Assembly: GCA_003313425.1 (NCBI GenBank)
Contig: NHZP01000037.1
Location: 310,001-374,000, forward strand
Origin: Pseudopyrenochaeta lycopersici
Taxonomy: Eukaryota > Ascomycota > Dothideomycetes > Pleosporales > Pseudopyrenochaetaceae
DNA length: 64,000 nt
Direction of reading: 5' to 3'
Within the stretch, counting starts at the first letter, position 1. Every line of letters starts with the position of its first letter. Below the pieces are notes generated by a model that was given only the letters and a program-made list of their open reading frames with translations, ran no database searches and was not told where the DNA came from. This document shows positions 31,725 to 43,955 of the stretch, one piece after another. Made by a program: the position numbers and the translations under genes.

Positions 31725-32721
31725 TCATGATCCCTCTCCATCTCGTTTTATCTCCTCAGAAAGCACGGTTACAATTGTGCCTTCCCGATCAATAAACCAT
31801 TTGTCCCCGCCGAACCCGCAAAGGATAGCATGGTGACCTGAGCGGAGCGTGATCTGTGAACCCATATGACGTAGGAGTTCCATATCGCGTCTAGGTTGTC
31901 CGCTGCTAACGATTGGAGTAATTTGCTGTACCCAGGATGAGAGTTTTTGAAGAAGGTCCCTGGCCTCCTTCTGAAGTTCCTCATCAATGTTGCTATATAG
32001 TGAAAATTTACTCAATTGTTCAAGAGCCTGCCATGCGGATCCTGTTGGAAGGGTTGAATCAATTGTTGTTGGTAAACTGATTCGGATGCTCACTCCAAAT
32101 TCATTTCGGGAAGTTGAAACGTTAAGCGTGATTAACCGGCCAAAATGGAGTTCTGCACATTGATTTGACGCATGAATATAGTTCGATCGCCACGACTTAA
32201 GTTCCGGCATATTGTTGCTTAAGCTATAGGTTGATTAGCGCTGTTTCTTCGTGTGCATTGAAATATTACCTTTCTATAACATCTGTGAATCTTTGGGTAA
32301 AGAGCGTGGACTGATATTTCGCATTATCATGGAGCCTTAAGCAGGTTTCCATAGACGTAAGAACCACGCCTGCCAGGACTAAGCCGTTTTTCTCCAGGAG
32401 GGCCAGAGGGTTACAAGGTATGTCTTCCACATCCTTTCGAAACATAGGGGGGAAGTTCACAAGTATGCAGGCCTTATGTTGGGAACCTAAAAGCATTCCT
32501 GCTGAGTGGACACGAGTGATCTTCTCCACCGAGTACACCATATGTTGATCAATAGCACTCTCTAGAAGGTCTACAATTCTTTTCGAATAAGCAGAGCCCT
32601 CTTCCGGAACAACTATATCCCAGTCCTTATAGCTGAAAGATTTCGTTCCCTGTAGTTCTGTAACATCGGGAGACTGCATTATTATAGGAGATAGCAGGCT
32701 AACTGAGGTGATCTCTGACAT
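31725..32721 (-). CDS. Hypothetical protein, two exons
   Basis: Exons 32721-32270 and 32223-31725 join in phase over a 45-bp intron (GTAATA ... CTATAG), giving 316 residues with no stop. The sequence mixes helices and strands (GMLLGSQHKACILVNFPPMF, LVLAGVVLTSMETCLRLHD, GHHAILCGFGGDKWFIDRE) and has no signal peptide or membrane segment. I do not recognise the family. The clean splice, length and balanced composition make it a good gene. Its neighbours give no clue. Confidence 0.65.
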
Positions 32722-33283
32722 AAAATCAGTCGAGCGTTTCCAGTTTTGGGAGCCAACCTACCTTTTTATGTCTGGCAGATTCACGTACAGAGCGTGTTTT
32801 TAGGGGTGCATATGTTTGATAGTCTGATGTCCAGATGAGTCTTTTAATACAATCATCCATAGATCGACCGCCTGCAGTTCAAAGAACTTCTGATCCCGTG
32901 AGTGCGCAATATTGGAAATGGGCTTAGTATCGGTGTTACAACACTACTTTCAAGAAATATTGCCACTTATGCACGGCGTGCTGATAGTAGCACTACGCAT
33001 AGTGCAGGGCCTCAGTTAGGAAGCCGAAACCGTACACGATATTCAGTAGGTCACGAGTAATGGGCCGTTTGAACAGAAATGCTATTGTGAAGAGGATTTA
33101 CAAAGTACGGAACTCCTACTCCAGACCAATTGACTTACGAAACCTTGTGACCGTGCGGCTGCGCGAATATGTCGACCTCAGACTGCAGCCATCCAGCCTG
33201 GAGCAGGAAGCTTAGGTATGTAAGGGATCCTTTTGTCACCCTTGTTGCAGGCTGAATGATGCGGCGCTGCATGGTCTTCAGAA
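32722..33283. other. Intergenic, promoter side of the 316-aa gene
   Basis: 560 bp with no supported gene or repeat. Confidence 0.4.
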
Positions 33284-33535
33284 ATGGACGTGCAGATCTC
33301 TGACACAAACATGGTCACTGGCCCTGGAGTATGCAAAGATGCTATTGGTGCGCATGGGGAAAATTTGCCAGGGGGCGAAGCTGACTTACTTACGGTAGAC
33401 TTTATTAGAAAGATCTTGGATGTCGAGAAACTAGACTTTGTAGGCTTCACTGGAGATCAATTGCACTACGATATCCTTGACAGCTAATCTGCTTTCTTCA
33501 AGGTAGTGGCTTTCATTATAAAGGGTAATTGAAGG
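33284..33535 (+). pseudogene. Calcineurin-like metallophosphoesterase fragment
   Basis: MDVQISDTNMVTGPGV, AIGAHGENLPGGEAD, FIRKILDVEKLDF and FTGDQLHYDILDS match the start of fungal Dcr2-like metallophosphoesterases (usually SDTHMVTG ... TGDQLHHDILDSQSALFKV). The metal-binding DxH is changed to DTN. A TAA at 33485 replaces a probable CAA, and after it SAFFKVVAFII continues in frame for a few residues. The rest of the enzyme is missing, so this is an old, dead fragment. Confidence 0.65.
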
Positions 33536-34140
33536 TGAGCGTGTGCTCAAGCCTCTTCTCGATATCAACACATTCCTCGATGGTCGCCTCGATGGTCGCC
33601 TCGACGAATGTGCAATTCCCTTGTTTTAAGCGAGGCAAGCCTACATACCTTTGATGTGAATGCACGTTCGAAAGCTTGGGACTATCTCTCGTTCAACATA
33701 GACGGCCTATCAGCTGCCATACCTTCCGTAATTGCCTTACGCGCTGAATCTGATGAGTACATTGAAACACACAGAAAAGATATCGCCCGAGCGAAGGCAG
33801 CCCGAGCAGGGCGTAAGAGGTTCAGCCTTGCGACGTACATATATAGTGAATTCCAGGGAGAGGAATTCTTTCGCTCCTTCGGAATTATTTTCTACATCTC
33901 CCGAAGATGCTAGCTGCAACATCGGTAAGGCAATATTTCGATCCTACCACATAGCGTAAATTTCTCATTTGTCACAGTGATAGGCGCACTTCGATTGCAG
34001 ACTCATCATTGCAAGGAAAACAAAGCAACAGTGCGTGCCGGATAGTTGCACTTCAGATAGGATGTCTCGAACTCGCAATGGGTGGGTGGGGAAGATTGTG
34101 CCGTCGTGCATGACCTCCGGTCTTAGCTGGGCTGGCGAGC
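33536..34140. other. Intergenic, one unassigned frame
   Basis: It contains a frame at 33608-33913 (YLSFNIDGLSAAIPSVIAL) without a recognisable domain. A 13-bp direct repeat (CTCGATGGTCGC) is near 33581-33603. It includes the distal promoter of the gene at 34267. Confidence 0.35.
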
Positions 34141-34203
34141 CGAATTACGCTATTCCGCTTTCGGTGCGACCTGGTCGCACCGAAAGCGGAATAGCGTAAT
34201 TCG
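34141..34203. repeat. 63-bp palindrome (31-bp arms, 1-base centre)
   Basis: 34141-34171 and 34173-34203 are perfect reverse complements around a single T at 34172. Each arm starts, from outside, CGAATTACGCTATTCCGCTT. It lies 63 bp upstream of the ATG at 34267, in the likely promoter or 5' leader, and would form a strong hairpin in DNA or RNA. Confidence 0.95.
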
Positions 34204-34266
34204 TAATTCGCAGTTTTCAACGTCAGTTGAACGGTTCACAAAGCTGTGGCCATATTCTCTCCCATC

Positions 34267-37200
34267 ATGGCGATTCAAGAGGGCTTTGTGTTGGTTCAAT
34301 TGGAGCTATTTAGCCGCATGCGGCAGCACTGCGAGAATTGCCCTGATTTCAACATTCCTCTGCAAGACTTGTCTGACGGACGAGTCGTCACACCGACGGA
34401 TTTATCGTCCAACTCAAGGAAACGAAAAGCCTCGCAATCCACAGGATCCACACAAAATGCTTCGATAAACACTTGGACACTGGCGCCACAGTCGGAGACC
34501 GAGGCTACCGAGTCACAGCCGCCTTCACAACCGTCCGGAACTGGACTGCCGCTCCAACCTAACTCAGAGTCACTACAATCTGGATCAGCGCCATCAGAGT
34601 CATCGCAATCTGGGTCAGCGCCATCAGAGTCATCAACACCATCCAGGCCGCTTTCAGAATCACAAAAGAAAAAGCGAGTAACAAAATCGCGGACAACCCT
34701 GGCATTCGATCGGTTTATTCAGAATGCACCTGAAGGAAATAGATGGTGTGCGAGGCAGTCGGAACTAGGACTCAATACGGTGGAAAAGTACGAAGATGTT
34801 ATCCAAGGATTCTCTCGGCGCGCATATGTTGTATCCAAGAGGGAATGCTGTAAAGAGCTCGGGGAGTCCGATGGTGAACTCATCGTGGTAGGGAAAAAAT
34901 TGGCCCTTCTCACGAAGTCATCTCTCGAGAATGTGGATCTTCAGAGGTCATTCGCGTATTTTCATGTGCTTATTCTCCTATCATACTGCGAACTACTCCG
35001 GCAAAAGGGTGTTTCTGACGAAGCGATCGACGAACTCATTCAGACCATTACCGAGATCAGAGAGCGTGACCGGAAGGCGCTTTTAGATACCATTCCATGG
35101 ATACATCAGTTGATTGTTGAACTTGTCCACAGAGGGTGGACACTTCATCGTGCAACAGAGTTGTTCTTCATAAGTATGCTGTGAAGATCAGATTATCGAA
35201 GCTGAATTAACGTTTAAAATTGCAGACGCTATATCCATTTCTGACCTCATTCGGATTCGAAGCGATGAAACCTTCAAATCTATTCTCAAGCACCTCTCGG
35301 CGGACAAATTTGTGAAATGCGGTTACGATGACTGCTTGACTCCCAGCTATAGTATTCCAGGACTCATTGCTTCTCTTTTCGATTCGGTTAATTCGACAGA
35401 TCAATACTCGTATGAGACCGGATCGAGTCCACAGAAACCAAGCTGATAATAATTCTAGGCTTATCGAACTATATGGTGCGCTGGGATACAATTTGCCAGA
35501 CCTGCCGTTATCAGTGGCAGGAATCCATAAGGTTCACCCTGCCAAAAGTGCTCCAGCTTGCCCAAGCTCTCCGGAATTCGAAAACTTGACACACGACTCC
35601 TTCGTCGCAGGTAAGACTCTGCTATTATTATTTTATCTAATCAATTGATGAACCAATAATTAGGTGCCAATCGGAACGGGGCCGGTCATGAAGAGAACGA
35701 GTATCAGAGTATGATTGTGTGCGCGGAGCAGTCACTCTTCTCGCTTATCTGTGCAATTGGAACTATCCCCAAGTTTATGCTAGAACAAGCAGTTTCTCCC
35801 CAAAAGAGGTGGAATGAGTATGGTGTAGAGTACCAGACTCACCCACAAAACGCTCAATTCGGTTTCCATCTCAAGGTTCTATTCTTGGATTCCGGTACGC
35901 TATGGCAAGTTCTGGAGCATCTGATATCACTTGCAGCTATTGGGGTGGAGAAATCTAACAATATGGAGATTTACATCTGTGGCTCGACGCCTGCTGAGTA
36001 CATATACGGCCAACAAAGATCGTATTGGATCGAACAGGCTCTTTGGTTGTTCTGCTATGTATTTCCCCGTAACCCAACAACTCTGTAAGTTCATTGGCCC
36101 TTCTTCACCCGCAAGCTATGTACTCATCAACGAAGACCAGTCTCAGAAAAGGAAAAGCTATTGGCAGTGCTGGAGGACTTGCTCCGCCGCTATGCTGAGA
36201 CTGGTTTGGAGATTCCCTCCAACGACGAAGTCATCGAAACTTTACTCGCAGCATCAAAGTTTGGGCCCTTGGCTCGGCGACGTCTAATTCTCTCACTGGT
36301 CGATCAATTGCTGGAGAAGACGGCTAGCGCACATTTACAAGCCGAAGCTGTCTACCAACGGAGTGTGGTTTTACGTCTCAAAGGAGATATAACCGGCTCA
36401 AATAAGCTCCTCCAGGAATTCCTGGACCGAGCAGACATAGTCACGCGACTGCAATCGCATTCTATCCTCGGACTTTTGCATCTATCCCAAGCGACCAACC
36501 ATGCTTACAACTTTGACTTCTTATCAGCTAACAAGGAAGCAAAGATGTGGATGCCTACTGAGTCAGACGGCACTGAGAAGCAGCTTGACGTCATATGGAG
36601 CCAGATCCATTCCGCCGGCCGAATATTGAGAGGGCAAGGTCATTTTCAGAACGCGTGTCTCTTTTTTGAACGCTGTCTCCAAAGGGAACCTCTTCGTGAA
36701 TCCAAAAGACATTTGGCTCTAGCTCACCTCGTGGATACCTACATTGAGGTAGATTTTCTGCAACGGCGTGAGATCCATTCACAATCAGCGGGGGAGCTGC
36801 TCGACAGAGCTGAAAAGCTGATTAGACCGGAGATCGAGAATCTGAGATCTCGTGCACCGCGTTCGAAAGGATACCGCAGGTTACTTCTCTCCTTGTCCGA
36901 GATTGAGATCAGGCGAAGTCAGTTTGCGGCAGCGGAGCATCTACTTATGGAAGTCTCTGGCATTTATAGGAAACTGATTGATCCCGATATCGTCGACCGG
37001 CTTGGACATGTACGGGCACTCATCGCCTTAGCGCGCATTTCTCCCCTTTCGGAGGCAGAAACTCGCTGGAATAATGCCTTGAGCCTTGGCAGAAGATACA
37101 ACCCGCTTGAGGAAGAAGTGTTTACAGTTGGTTTCATTCATCTTTTCATTTGCGTTGTGCGTCTTCAGCATGGGGATTCAGAAGGGGCCAAAGCTGCGTT

Positions 37201-37336
37201 CGACTACGCAGCGGGGATTTGTCGCGCGAAACCTCCACAGTTTTTGATACCTGGGGCTGGTACATTCTTATTTGACGATGTGCAACGCCAGATTGAGTTA
37301 CTTGCTGGCTGGAAGTTACCCAGGCACGAGTTGTAG
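34267..37336 (+). CDS. Large orphan protein, five exons, helical repeat C-terminus
   Basis: Exons 34267-35173, 35226-35409, 35459-35610, 35664-36084 and 36136-37336 join in phase to 954 residues. Residues ~45-145 are Ser/Thr/Pro-rich with a duplicated 10-residue SQSGSAPSES unit and a basic KKKRVTKSR stretch (possible nuclear signal). A helical region follows (FDRFIQNAPEGNRWCARQSE ... ALLDTIPWIHQL). The last 400 residues are helical hairpins with a TPR-like look (AEAVYQRSVVLRLKGDITGS, AGRILRGQGHFQNACLFFER, AAEHLLMEVSGIYRKLI). No enzyme motif is seen. All four introns have good sites and no stop interrupts the product, so I judge it an intact gene. The first ATG in frame is used. The hairpin palindrome upstream may bear on its expression. 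Confidence 0.75.
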
Positions 37337-37544
37337 ATAATTCATTCACTGAAAACCAAGTCAAGCAATGCCGCACTGATCATTTGCTATCGGGTAAACC
37401 TCGGAGAAACCTGCAGCCCCACTCTTCTCCGTCTGGGACAAGCGCTCTGAACCCTGCATGACGCGACACAAGTTGCGGACCTCCGATACCACGCTTCTCG
37501 ACATTCCCAGCCACCGTTGGCATATTTAGCCTGATACGACCCCG

Positions 37545-38494
37545 ATGAAGTCGTCGACGCGTGCACGAAAATCAGTCGCATTTACCCTCGAGCCTCAGAT
37601 TCAGACCATTACACCAACACCACGTACGCGCAGGCGAAGAAGTCTTCTGAACATGGACAAGAAGGTTTATGAAGGATTTAAGAGTGACGAGGTCACGGAC
37701 GAGATGCTCGATGAAGCTGCGAAGCTCTTCTCTGAGAATTACGGCGTTTGGGGCGAGCATGCGGCAGAGCGAATGGGAAAGTTTGCGAAAGCAGGTAGGT
37801 ATTCCGTGCCACAAGTTGTGCTACTAAACTGACCATCGCGATTAGGTCGTCCCGTTCGGCTAAGCAAAGAAAGGCTTCGAAATGAATATCTCCCCAGCGA
37901 AATCTCCTCATATGTTAGAGTCACCGTTAACGGTCATCTTGCTGGTAACGCTTTCGCTTGTCGATGGTCTGTTGATGGCAGGACTATTTGCTGGATCACT
38001 CAGTTAGTCGTCCACCACGACTACCGTGAACGTGGGCTTGCTGCTGGACTTCTCGACGAGATCAGACTAGATGGAGACGATGTTTACGGTGTTATGAGCT
38101 CCCATCCAGCTGCTTGTCTAGCTGCTTCAAGAGCATACAAGAGTGAGTGCATGCAACCGTCCTCTAATCCGATTACTCACCTCCACCAGGGCCGATCGAT
38201 ACTGCCTCACTCGAGTTCATGAAAGACAACGCGCAATCGATAATGAAAGCCTCGCCAGTAGGCTATGTTCGGGGTGCTAAGCTACGAGGTAGGCTTTTTG
38301 ATTCTGAAGATACTAGTGGTCTTGTGTCTAGTGTTGATACTGGATTCTTCGTCGACCATGAAGAGCCACTTGAAGCATTAGCATGGGTTCGGGAGTCGAT
38401 GGACTGGCCTTTGGGTGAACTTTTGGATGGCCATGAATTTATTCTTATTCTGCAAGCAAGGCGTCGTTCTCGGTCTAGGTCTAAGAGGGCGTGA
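37545..38494 (+). CDS. GNAT-family N-acetyltransferase, three exons
   Basis: Exons 37545-37794, 37846-38142 and 38190-38494 join in phase to 283 residues. The acetyl-CoA-binding motif A of GNAT enzymes is seen in VVHHDYRERGLAAGLL (residues ~137-152, R/Q-x-x-G-x-A), preceded by the strand pair GHLAGNAFACRWSVDG / TICWITQLVV. The first ~40 residues are basic. The C-terminus QARRRSRSRSKRA is strongly basic and Ser/Arg-like. It would transfer acetyl from acetyl-CoA to an amine; the substrate is unknown. A hAT transposase scrap begins right after the stop, so the original C-terminus may have been altered. It starts 208 bp after the orphan gene at 34267 on the same strand. Confidence 0.78.
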
Positions 38495-38496
38495 TC

Positions 38497-38702
38497 AGGA
38501 CCGAATAACACTTCAGGGATTGTCCAGACACGAGCACCCACAACGAGGAGATTCTTTGCGAGCGATTTAAGCAATGTATCGTTTGAGCCTGCATTATCAG
38601 TTGTAAAGTAGCCAACAAGATGTGCAAGCTCAAATTCTCGAACGATATCCATGAGATGAGCAGCCTGGTTCTCACCACTATGTGAGATATGATTTGACCA
38701 CT
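38497..38702 (-). pseudogene. hAT transposase remnant
   Basis: Reading minus from about 38702: WSNHISHSGENQAAHLMDIV then GYFTTDNAGSNDTLLKSLAK and VLFGPD. The DNA motif HSGEN and the DNxxxNDT catalytic-region motif are typical of fungal hAT (restless/Tol-like) transposases. Only ~65 codons remain. Confidence 0.7.
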
Positions 38703-38760
38703 GCGACCCCTCAAGCCTGAACTATCGCGCACTGTAGCTATGATTTCGTTCAGTTCTTGA

Positions 38761-39282
38761 TTATTTAAACTCGATTGGTGTAATTAGCTCTAGTTCAAGG
38801 CCTTTTATTGCCAGCGTGTGACATGATCCGTCATCTTTCAGAGTCTCCACACACCTGCACCTAAAGCCATCCACCCCAGGGATAAAGCGCCAGATTGTGG
38901 CCGGTGACTCTTCTTCGATGGAGACTGCTTGGCCATAATAGGACAAAAGCTTGAGAATAACACCCTCTTCTCCAGCTAGGATTGTCCACTTCGAGGAAGC
39001 CCAGAGCGCTAAGTAACGGAGCACGTCCGAAGCCTTTTCACGGTAGGGATGAATTTTGTCTCTTGCTATTTGGCTTAGGGTTGCTACTCCTTCAAACAGA
39101 TCTTGTTCTCCGCGGAGAATATCATAGGGGATAAGAATCTTCGTTGCTAGATATGTATTGTTTCCTCTGCAGTCTAAGCCCTCAATTCCAAGATGGAAAA
39201 GAGTATCGTAGTGGCCGCCGACAGTGCGCTCGACGAGTGGAAAGAGAGGTTCTATCTTAAGATCAAATCAGAAGGAATCGAA
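38761..39282 (-). CDS. Partial open frame of unknown function
   Basis: An uninterrupted minus-strand frame of about 174 codons ends at 38761 (TVGGHYDTLFHLGIEG, ILIPYDILRGEQDLFEG, VLRYLALWASSKWTILAGEE). It starts after a TGA at about 39283, so a 5' exon is probably missing or upstream. Most of it lacks an early Met; the first good one is at 39024. I do not recognise it. Confidence 0.35.
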
Positions 39283-39952
39283 GCTGGCCAAACTATTAAC
39301 ATACCCATTTTGTTTTGTTTAGAGCTTTCCAGTTTTTGCAGCTGATGGTATGTGCGGATGATGTCGAAGCCGATAGAGTAAAAAGTGAGCTGGTATTGTT
39401 AGTGGCGGAGTAAGGGTAGTATAATCAACTTACATTTAATGGCCGTTTCTAGACATTTACAGGTAGTGGCATATATAGTAAGAGCGCAACAGGCTCTACG
39501 CGTGCTGGAAGGATAAAGCGAACTCTGTCAGCAGCGTTTAACAAAGCTTTTAACGTAAAAGCGTCTCGGCTAGGGTTGGGTTTAAAAAGATGGATCTGTC
39601 TGTGACCAATCCATATCGCTAGAGATTCGAGAATGAGTATGGCGAAAGTAAGCAGAAAGAGACGAGCACGAGGAATGCAGGGTACTGTATCTCCTTATAT
39701 AGCTTCCAGCGCGACTGCTTGGCGATAAGTCTTGATCCTAGACCTCATCGGCCGCGGTGGCTCCACCCGGCAGCACGCTAGTCCTTCACTTCACAAGGCG
39801 CAACGCTGTATCGCACAACCGCCGAAGTAAACATTTCAAGTAACCCAGAGCATTCAATTGGAACAAAAGGACTGGTGTTATAGACAGATTCTGATTTTGG
39901 TATCCCACTATCTTTCTATCTACGAACGTCTATCTGCCATCTTTCCTCCCTT
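39283..39952. other. Intergenic, no gene seen
   Basis: 670 bp of mixed composition with no supported frame or repeat. Confidence 0.4.
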
Positions 39953-41249
39953 CTACACAGCAGAGGTAGGTTCCCCTATCGCGGTATCTGACTGACCCGC
40001 CTCACTTTCTATGTCTATTGGTGGTGATGAGGGGCCAACATATGGGGGCGGAGACGAATGCGATGGCTCAGTCGGACGGTAACTTGAGTGACCGTGGCTG
40101 ACAGTCGTCGAAGCGGCCTCTAGTTGTGTGACCGCATCAACTTCTGGCGCTTGTTCTTGATGACTGGTCGGCTGCATGACCATATTAATCTCTTCTTTCG
40201 CCCATCCAAGGCCATACATCTCACCCTCTGACTTCATCGAAAGCCGATCAACATCTGGGTCAATTGGCCCAAGCATAAGTTTCATTCCCAAACGTGAAAT
40301 TGTAAGCCTTACAGGGTGCACAAAGAAATTGTTCATAGAAGTGCATATCATATTGATTGTCTGTCAATAATGTCCCGGTTCCCAGACTTCTCATCGTCTA
40401 ATTGCTTCCATTGGTTGCCGAATTTTCCTTCGCGGCTCAGCTGTACGAGCTGAAAGGTCGCTAGGTCTTGTTTACCTCCAGCCAACGCCTGTCTGTTTTT
40501 AACAGCCGCGTGCACTGGCCGAAAGTCTTTTACAATGTTGGCCCTGACAGCAGCAGGGACTGTTTCATGCACAAAACTAATATGCACGGTAGGAACACCA
40601 CCATTCTCCAGAGCCAGGCTTGCCCAGGCGCTTCGAGTCTGGAGCGAGAATTGCGCTTGGAGCATTGATCAACGCACTTGCTCCATACGCCTTACGACTT
40701 AGGTTATCAGAATACCTCAGCCAAAAGAGGAACAACCCTTCCGCTCTAAAGCCGAATATGGAAGCCAACGCGATTTGTGTCCTGGTGTCAAAGTCGCCTA
40801 GTGCTGAATTCTTAATCATTTGTACTACCGTCAATGGGTGTCCTGGCCTCAGAGTTAACCTGCTCCTTGCCGTCCTCCCATGTTTCAAGAATATCTTTCT
40901 TCCGCTCGAGTGCTAGCATTTTCTGGAGAAAGATCCTTTGTTGATCATCTTTTTCCTGGATTAGATGGTCAAGGCAAACGACGTATGTTGTTATACCGAA
41001 ACCATCTGTCTGTGTATGTATGTGGGCAAGGATCCACGTCTGTGCCTCATTTTCTTCCGCCCTCAGAGAGTTGTTGTTGAGAACGTAGAATGTGAATATG
41101 AAGCTGCTACATTCCCGCAGTCTTTCTTTCCATTCATCGAAGTTGTAATTTCTAATTATTGCTGTGGGCCTTGCAGTTGTGGCAGAGCTTGTTTGCGGAA
41201 TTGGTGGCGTTTTGGCTGCCTTGGAGTGGGCATGAGGACGAGGGGTCAT
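39953..41249 (-). CDS. Hypothetical protein, multi-frame locus
   Basis: Four minus-strand frames follow each other: 41249 onward (NNSLRAEENEAQTWILAHIH), then 40888-40577 (QIALASIFGFRAEGLFLFWL), 40665-40348 (VPTVHISFVHETVPAAVRAN) and 40351-39953 (LTISRLGMKLMLGPIDPDVD, then a Pro/Ser-rich tail). A 49-bp intron (GTTAAC ... TTAAG) can join the first to the second in phase (GKEQ|NSALGDF). The second-to-third change near 40620 has no intron sites and looks like a frameshift. Coding-like composition throughout suggests one gene, perhaps broken. Family unknown. Confidence 0.45.
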
Positions 41250-42044
41250 CGAAAACGTGCAACTTTAACCATGGTGTTAAAAGAAGGAGTGCAGACGACC
41301 AAGGAGAGATGGGAGAATGTACTGAGTAGAGCCTGATCGCAATCTGATATTAAATACCTAGCGAGGCAGACTGACCGCGCCCAAGCAAACACGTGCCGAG
41401 AGAGACAAGTCTGCCTTGCATGCAAGTTCCGTCCGAATCCTGGCGGAGCTGAGACGGAGGTCCTTGATCAACACAGCTTTTCACTCCACGCCTGCCGCTG
41501 GGTGGACGGCATTCTGAGTTCAGAAGCTAGCTGACACGTGACGTTCTTCTTGCATAGGCGGCTCGAACATGATGGCAAGCTTATGTATTTTGCTTCTGAG
41601 GACCGAGCATGCATTCACAATAGAAAGGCTACGTAGGGCAATGTCGAATTGCGAGGTCTGGATACTCGTGAGGAGTGTGTCAGCCAACACGGGATACCTC
41701 GTCCTCCTGGACTTGGTTGTACTGTGAAAAGAGCATAGTGATGTTAAAGGGCTATCTAAGTAGAGTATGGAACAACAAAGATTGTGCCTGCTAGTACCAC
41801 AGGCTAGAGAAGACATTCCAACACATGCATCCTCATATTCACACTGGATACATGTGCAGGTAGTATTCCTTTCGTAGAACTGGCATTCTTGCCTGCTTAT
41901 GTGTTCTCGACACATAAATATCTTGACCTAGGGTCTACGCCGTGTTAGCGCTTTGCCGTTGTGAGAGTTTTTGTACGGAGATATATGTGCACTTCACCAC
42001 GCACCTGTATATTCTCCGCAGAATGAGAAGCCTTGGAGAACTTC
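41250..42044. other. Intergenic with an unassigned minus frame
   Basis: A 131-codon minus frame at 41915-41520 has seven cysteines in its first half but no pattern I recognise. Otherwise nothing is seen. Confidence 0.3.
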
Positions 42045-43435
42045 TTATTTATCTGTCCCTGGCTTCTGGGCCTGGCCCATTCTCGCCAGTTTCTTCTCGA
42101 AACGGTGCAATTTTGTTCTTTGTAATATAGCCTCCTGTGGAGTCAACCCCATTGTCGAATCGATATCCACAAAGGCGGGTGCGGTCTTCTGGTCAGGTAC
42201 TCCTCCCCTTAGGTCGCTTTGTTTGCACGCTGCGCAGTGCGACATCTGTGCTCGGTGATCTGTATAGTGCCATAAGAAGGAAGTTTGATTTTTAGATAGA
42301 TGGTGTTCGTGATCGTTGCAAGAATGTTCGCATAGTCGATACCCGCAGGCACCTATGCCGGAATTATTCGTTCTGCGGCTCCGTACGCATCCCGACGAAC
42401 ATGAAAACCATGATGAGAGCCATGCAATCACGCCGCGAAGCGAAAAATCACCCCTAATTGTTTCTTGGGTCCGACCAGACTTAGAAATATCGGGTGTGCT
42501 AAGCGCTTCGAAAGTACGCAGCGCGGCCTCGGAGTTGTTGAACTGCAAGAACGTTTTCAAACTGTATCTCTCCTCGAGGTACATGGTCCAGGACGGTATA
42601 GTTGCATCTTTGATGCGTGCAGTAATCGTTGGGCCACCCTCGTCGTCCTCTTTCTTGAGAACGATTAGCGCTGTGAAGTTGTACTGGTATAGCAGACCGA
42701 ACAAATTATCACACGGGATCGTTTTCGCAGGGCGTACGAGCTTGGGGGATTATCAGATTGCGAAAAGATAACTCGAGCTAAAAGAAACTCCGGCTCATAA
42801 TCTGTATCGTACAAATGCGGCTCAGCGCACGCAACAGCCAGCTCAACGTACAACCAGTCCTTCTATTGTCCTACAAAAACCCCAATCCAGTGTTTCCTAG
42901 TTGCACTGAGTCCATGAGCACAGAGAAACGACAAGGAACGTACCTCTACATTCTCTTTAGTATGATCCCAGTGCACGTTTCGTGATTTGAGATATTCGAT
43001 AATTTCGGTTCGTCGTTTCGACTCCAAAGACTCGTAATCTCGAATAAATGCGACAATCTCATCTCTAGTGGTGATATCCCCGAGTACGCACACAGCTTCC
43101 CAAACCCCGTCGTCTTGAAGCCGACTCACGACGCTTTTCTGTCCAATACTGTCAAGCGTGGCACCGTTGTACGCGAATCGGTAGAACATATCGAGTGCCA
43201 AGTAGCCTTTCTTGTCTATGACAGCTGAGAAGGGGTCTTGTACAGATGAGTTGCAACTGCGCGTGATCGACGGCTGGACTGTCTTCACGTGTATGCTGCG
43301 TTTTACATACAGCGTTCCCTGTGGTGACCTTTGTTCAAATCCGGTAAGGTCGCCATTGGACTCACTCGTCGTGCAGGTATGAGCAGGTGAAGGAGGGGGG
43401 GTTGGCGGGAGTGGTGGTGTGAAAGCATGGGCCAT
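42045..43435 (-). CDS. Hypothetical protein, multi-exon
   Basis: The start MAHAFTPPLPPTPPP is followed by a soluble region (FSAVIDKKGYLALDMFYRFA, EIVAFIRDYESLESKRRTEI). The first exon ends at NVE and can be spliced to KDWLYVELAVACAEPHLYDT using an acceptor AATAG near 42863. From ~42700 the coding frame changes again (LLYQYNFTALIVLKKEDDEG, RYSLKTFLQFNNSEAALRTF) without a clear intron, so either an unusual splice or a frameshift lies near 42725-42750. The last ~90 residues are Cys/Ser-rich. No known domain. Confidence 0.45.
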
Positions 43436-43955
43436 TATACCGAGAGGTAGGCAAACAAGGTCGTGATGAAGCTCCCCTGCAGAAAAGCAACTGGCGAAGG
43501 ACGGCGAGATGGTGAATTGGAGGACGTCTCAGCCTTGTTGGGGAGCGTGCATGATATATCTTAGACACCAGCCCTAATTTTCATCGCGCTTGGAGTTGAA
43601 GTCTCCAAAAAAGGGCCCCTAACTGCTCTCGGAGTTGTTCCCCTGCGTGGCGGGTACGGAGCAGCCCTCACCCTGTCAGTCTGAGAGTCAAAGCTCAAGT
43701 ACCATGCTTTTCGAGGGCTCCATGTCTGCCGGAGCAGTGCATCTGGCCGGAAAGGTGGGCGTGCTTTGCGACGATGTACCGCAACATACGAACGAGCCAT
43801 CGCTTGCGGGCCGGATGGTCAAAGCGCACGCTTCCATGCATTACAGTAGCGAGGTGGACAGCCAAGAAAATTTCAGACACCATGTCTGAAATTTTCTTAG
43901 CATTTTCTTAGCATCAGCAATGTGACCTCTTCAGCTCTCATGCTGCAATGGCGCC
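43436..43955. other. Upstream region, no gene supported
   Basis: It contains a short perfect inverted repeat near 43869-43895 (GAAAATTTCAGACACCATGT and its reverse). Short frames without domains. Confidence 0.35.
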
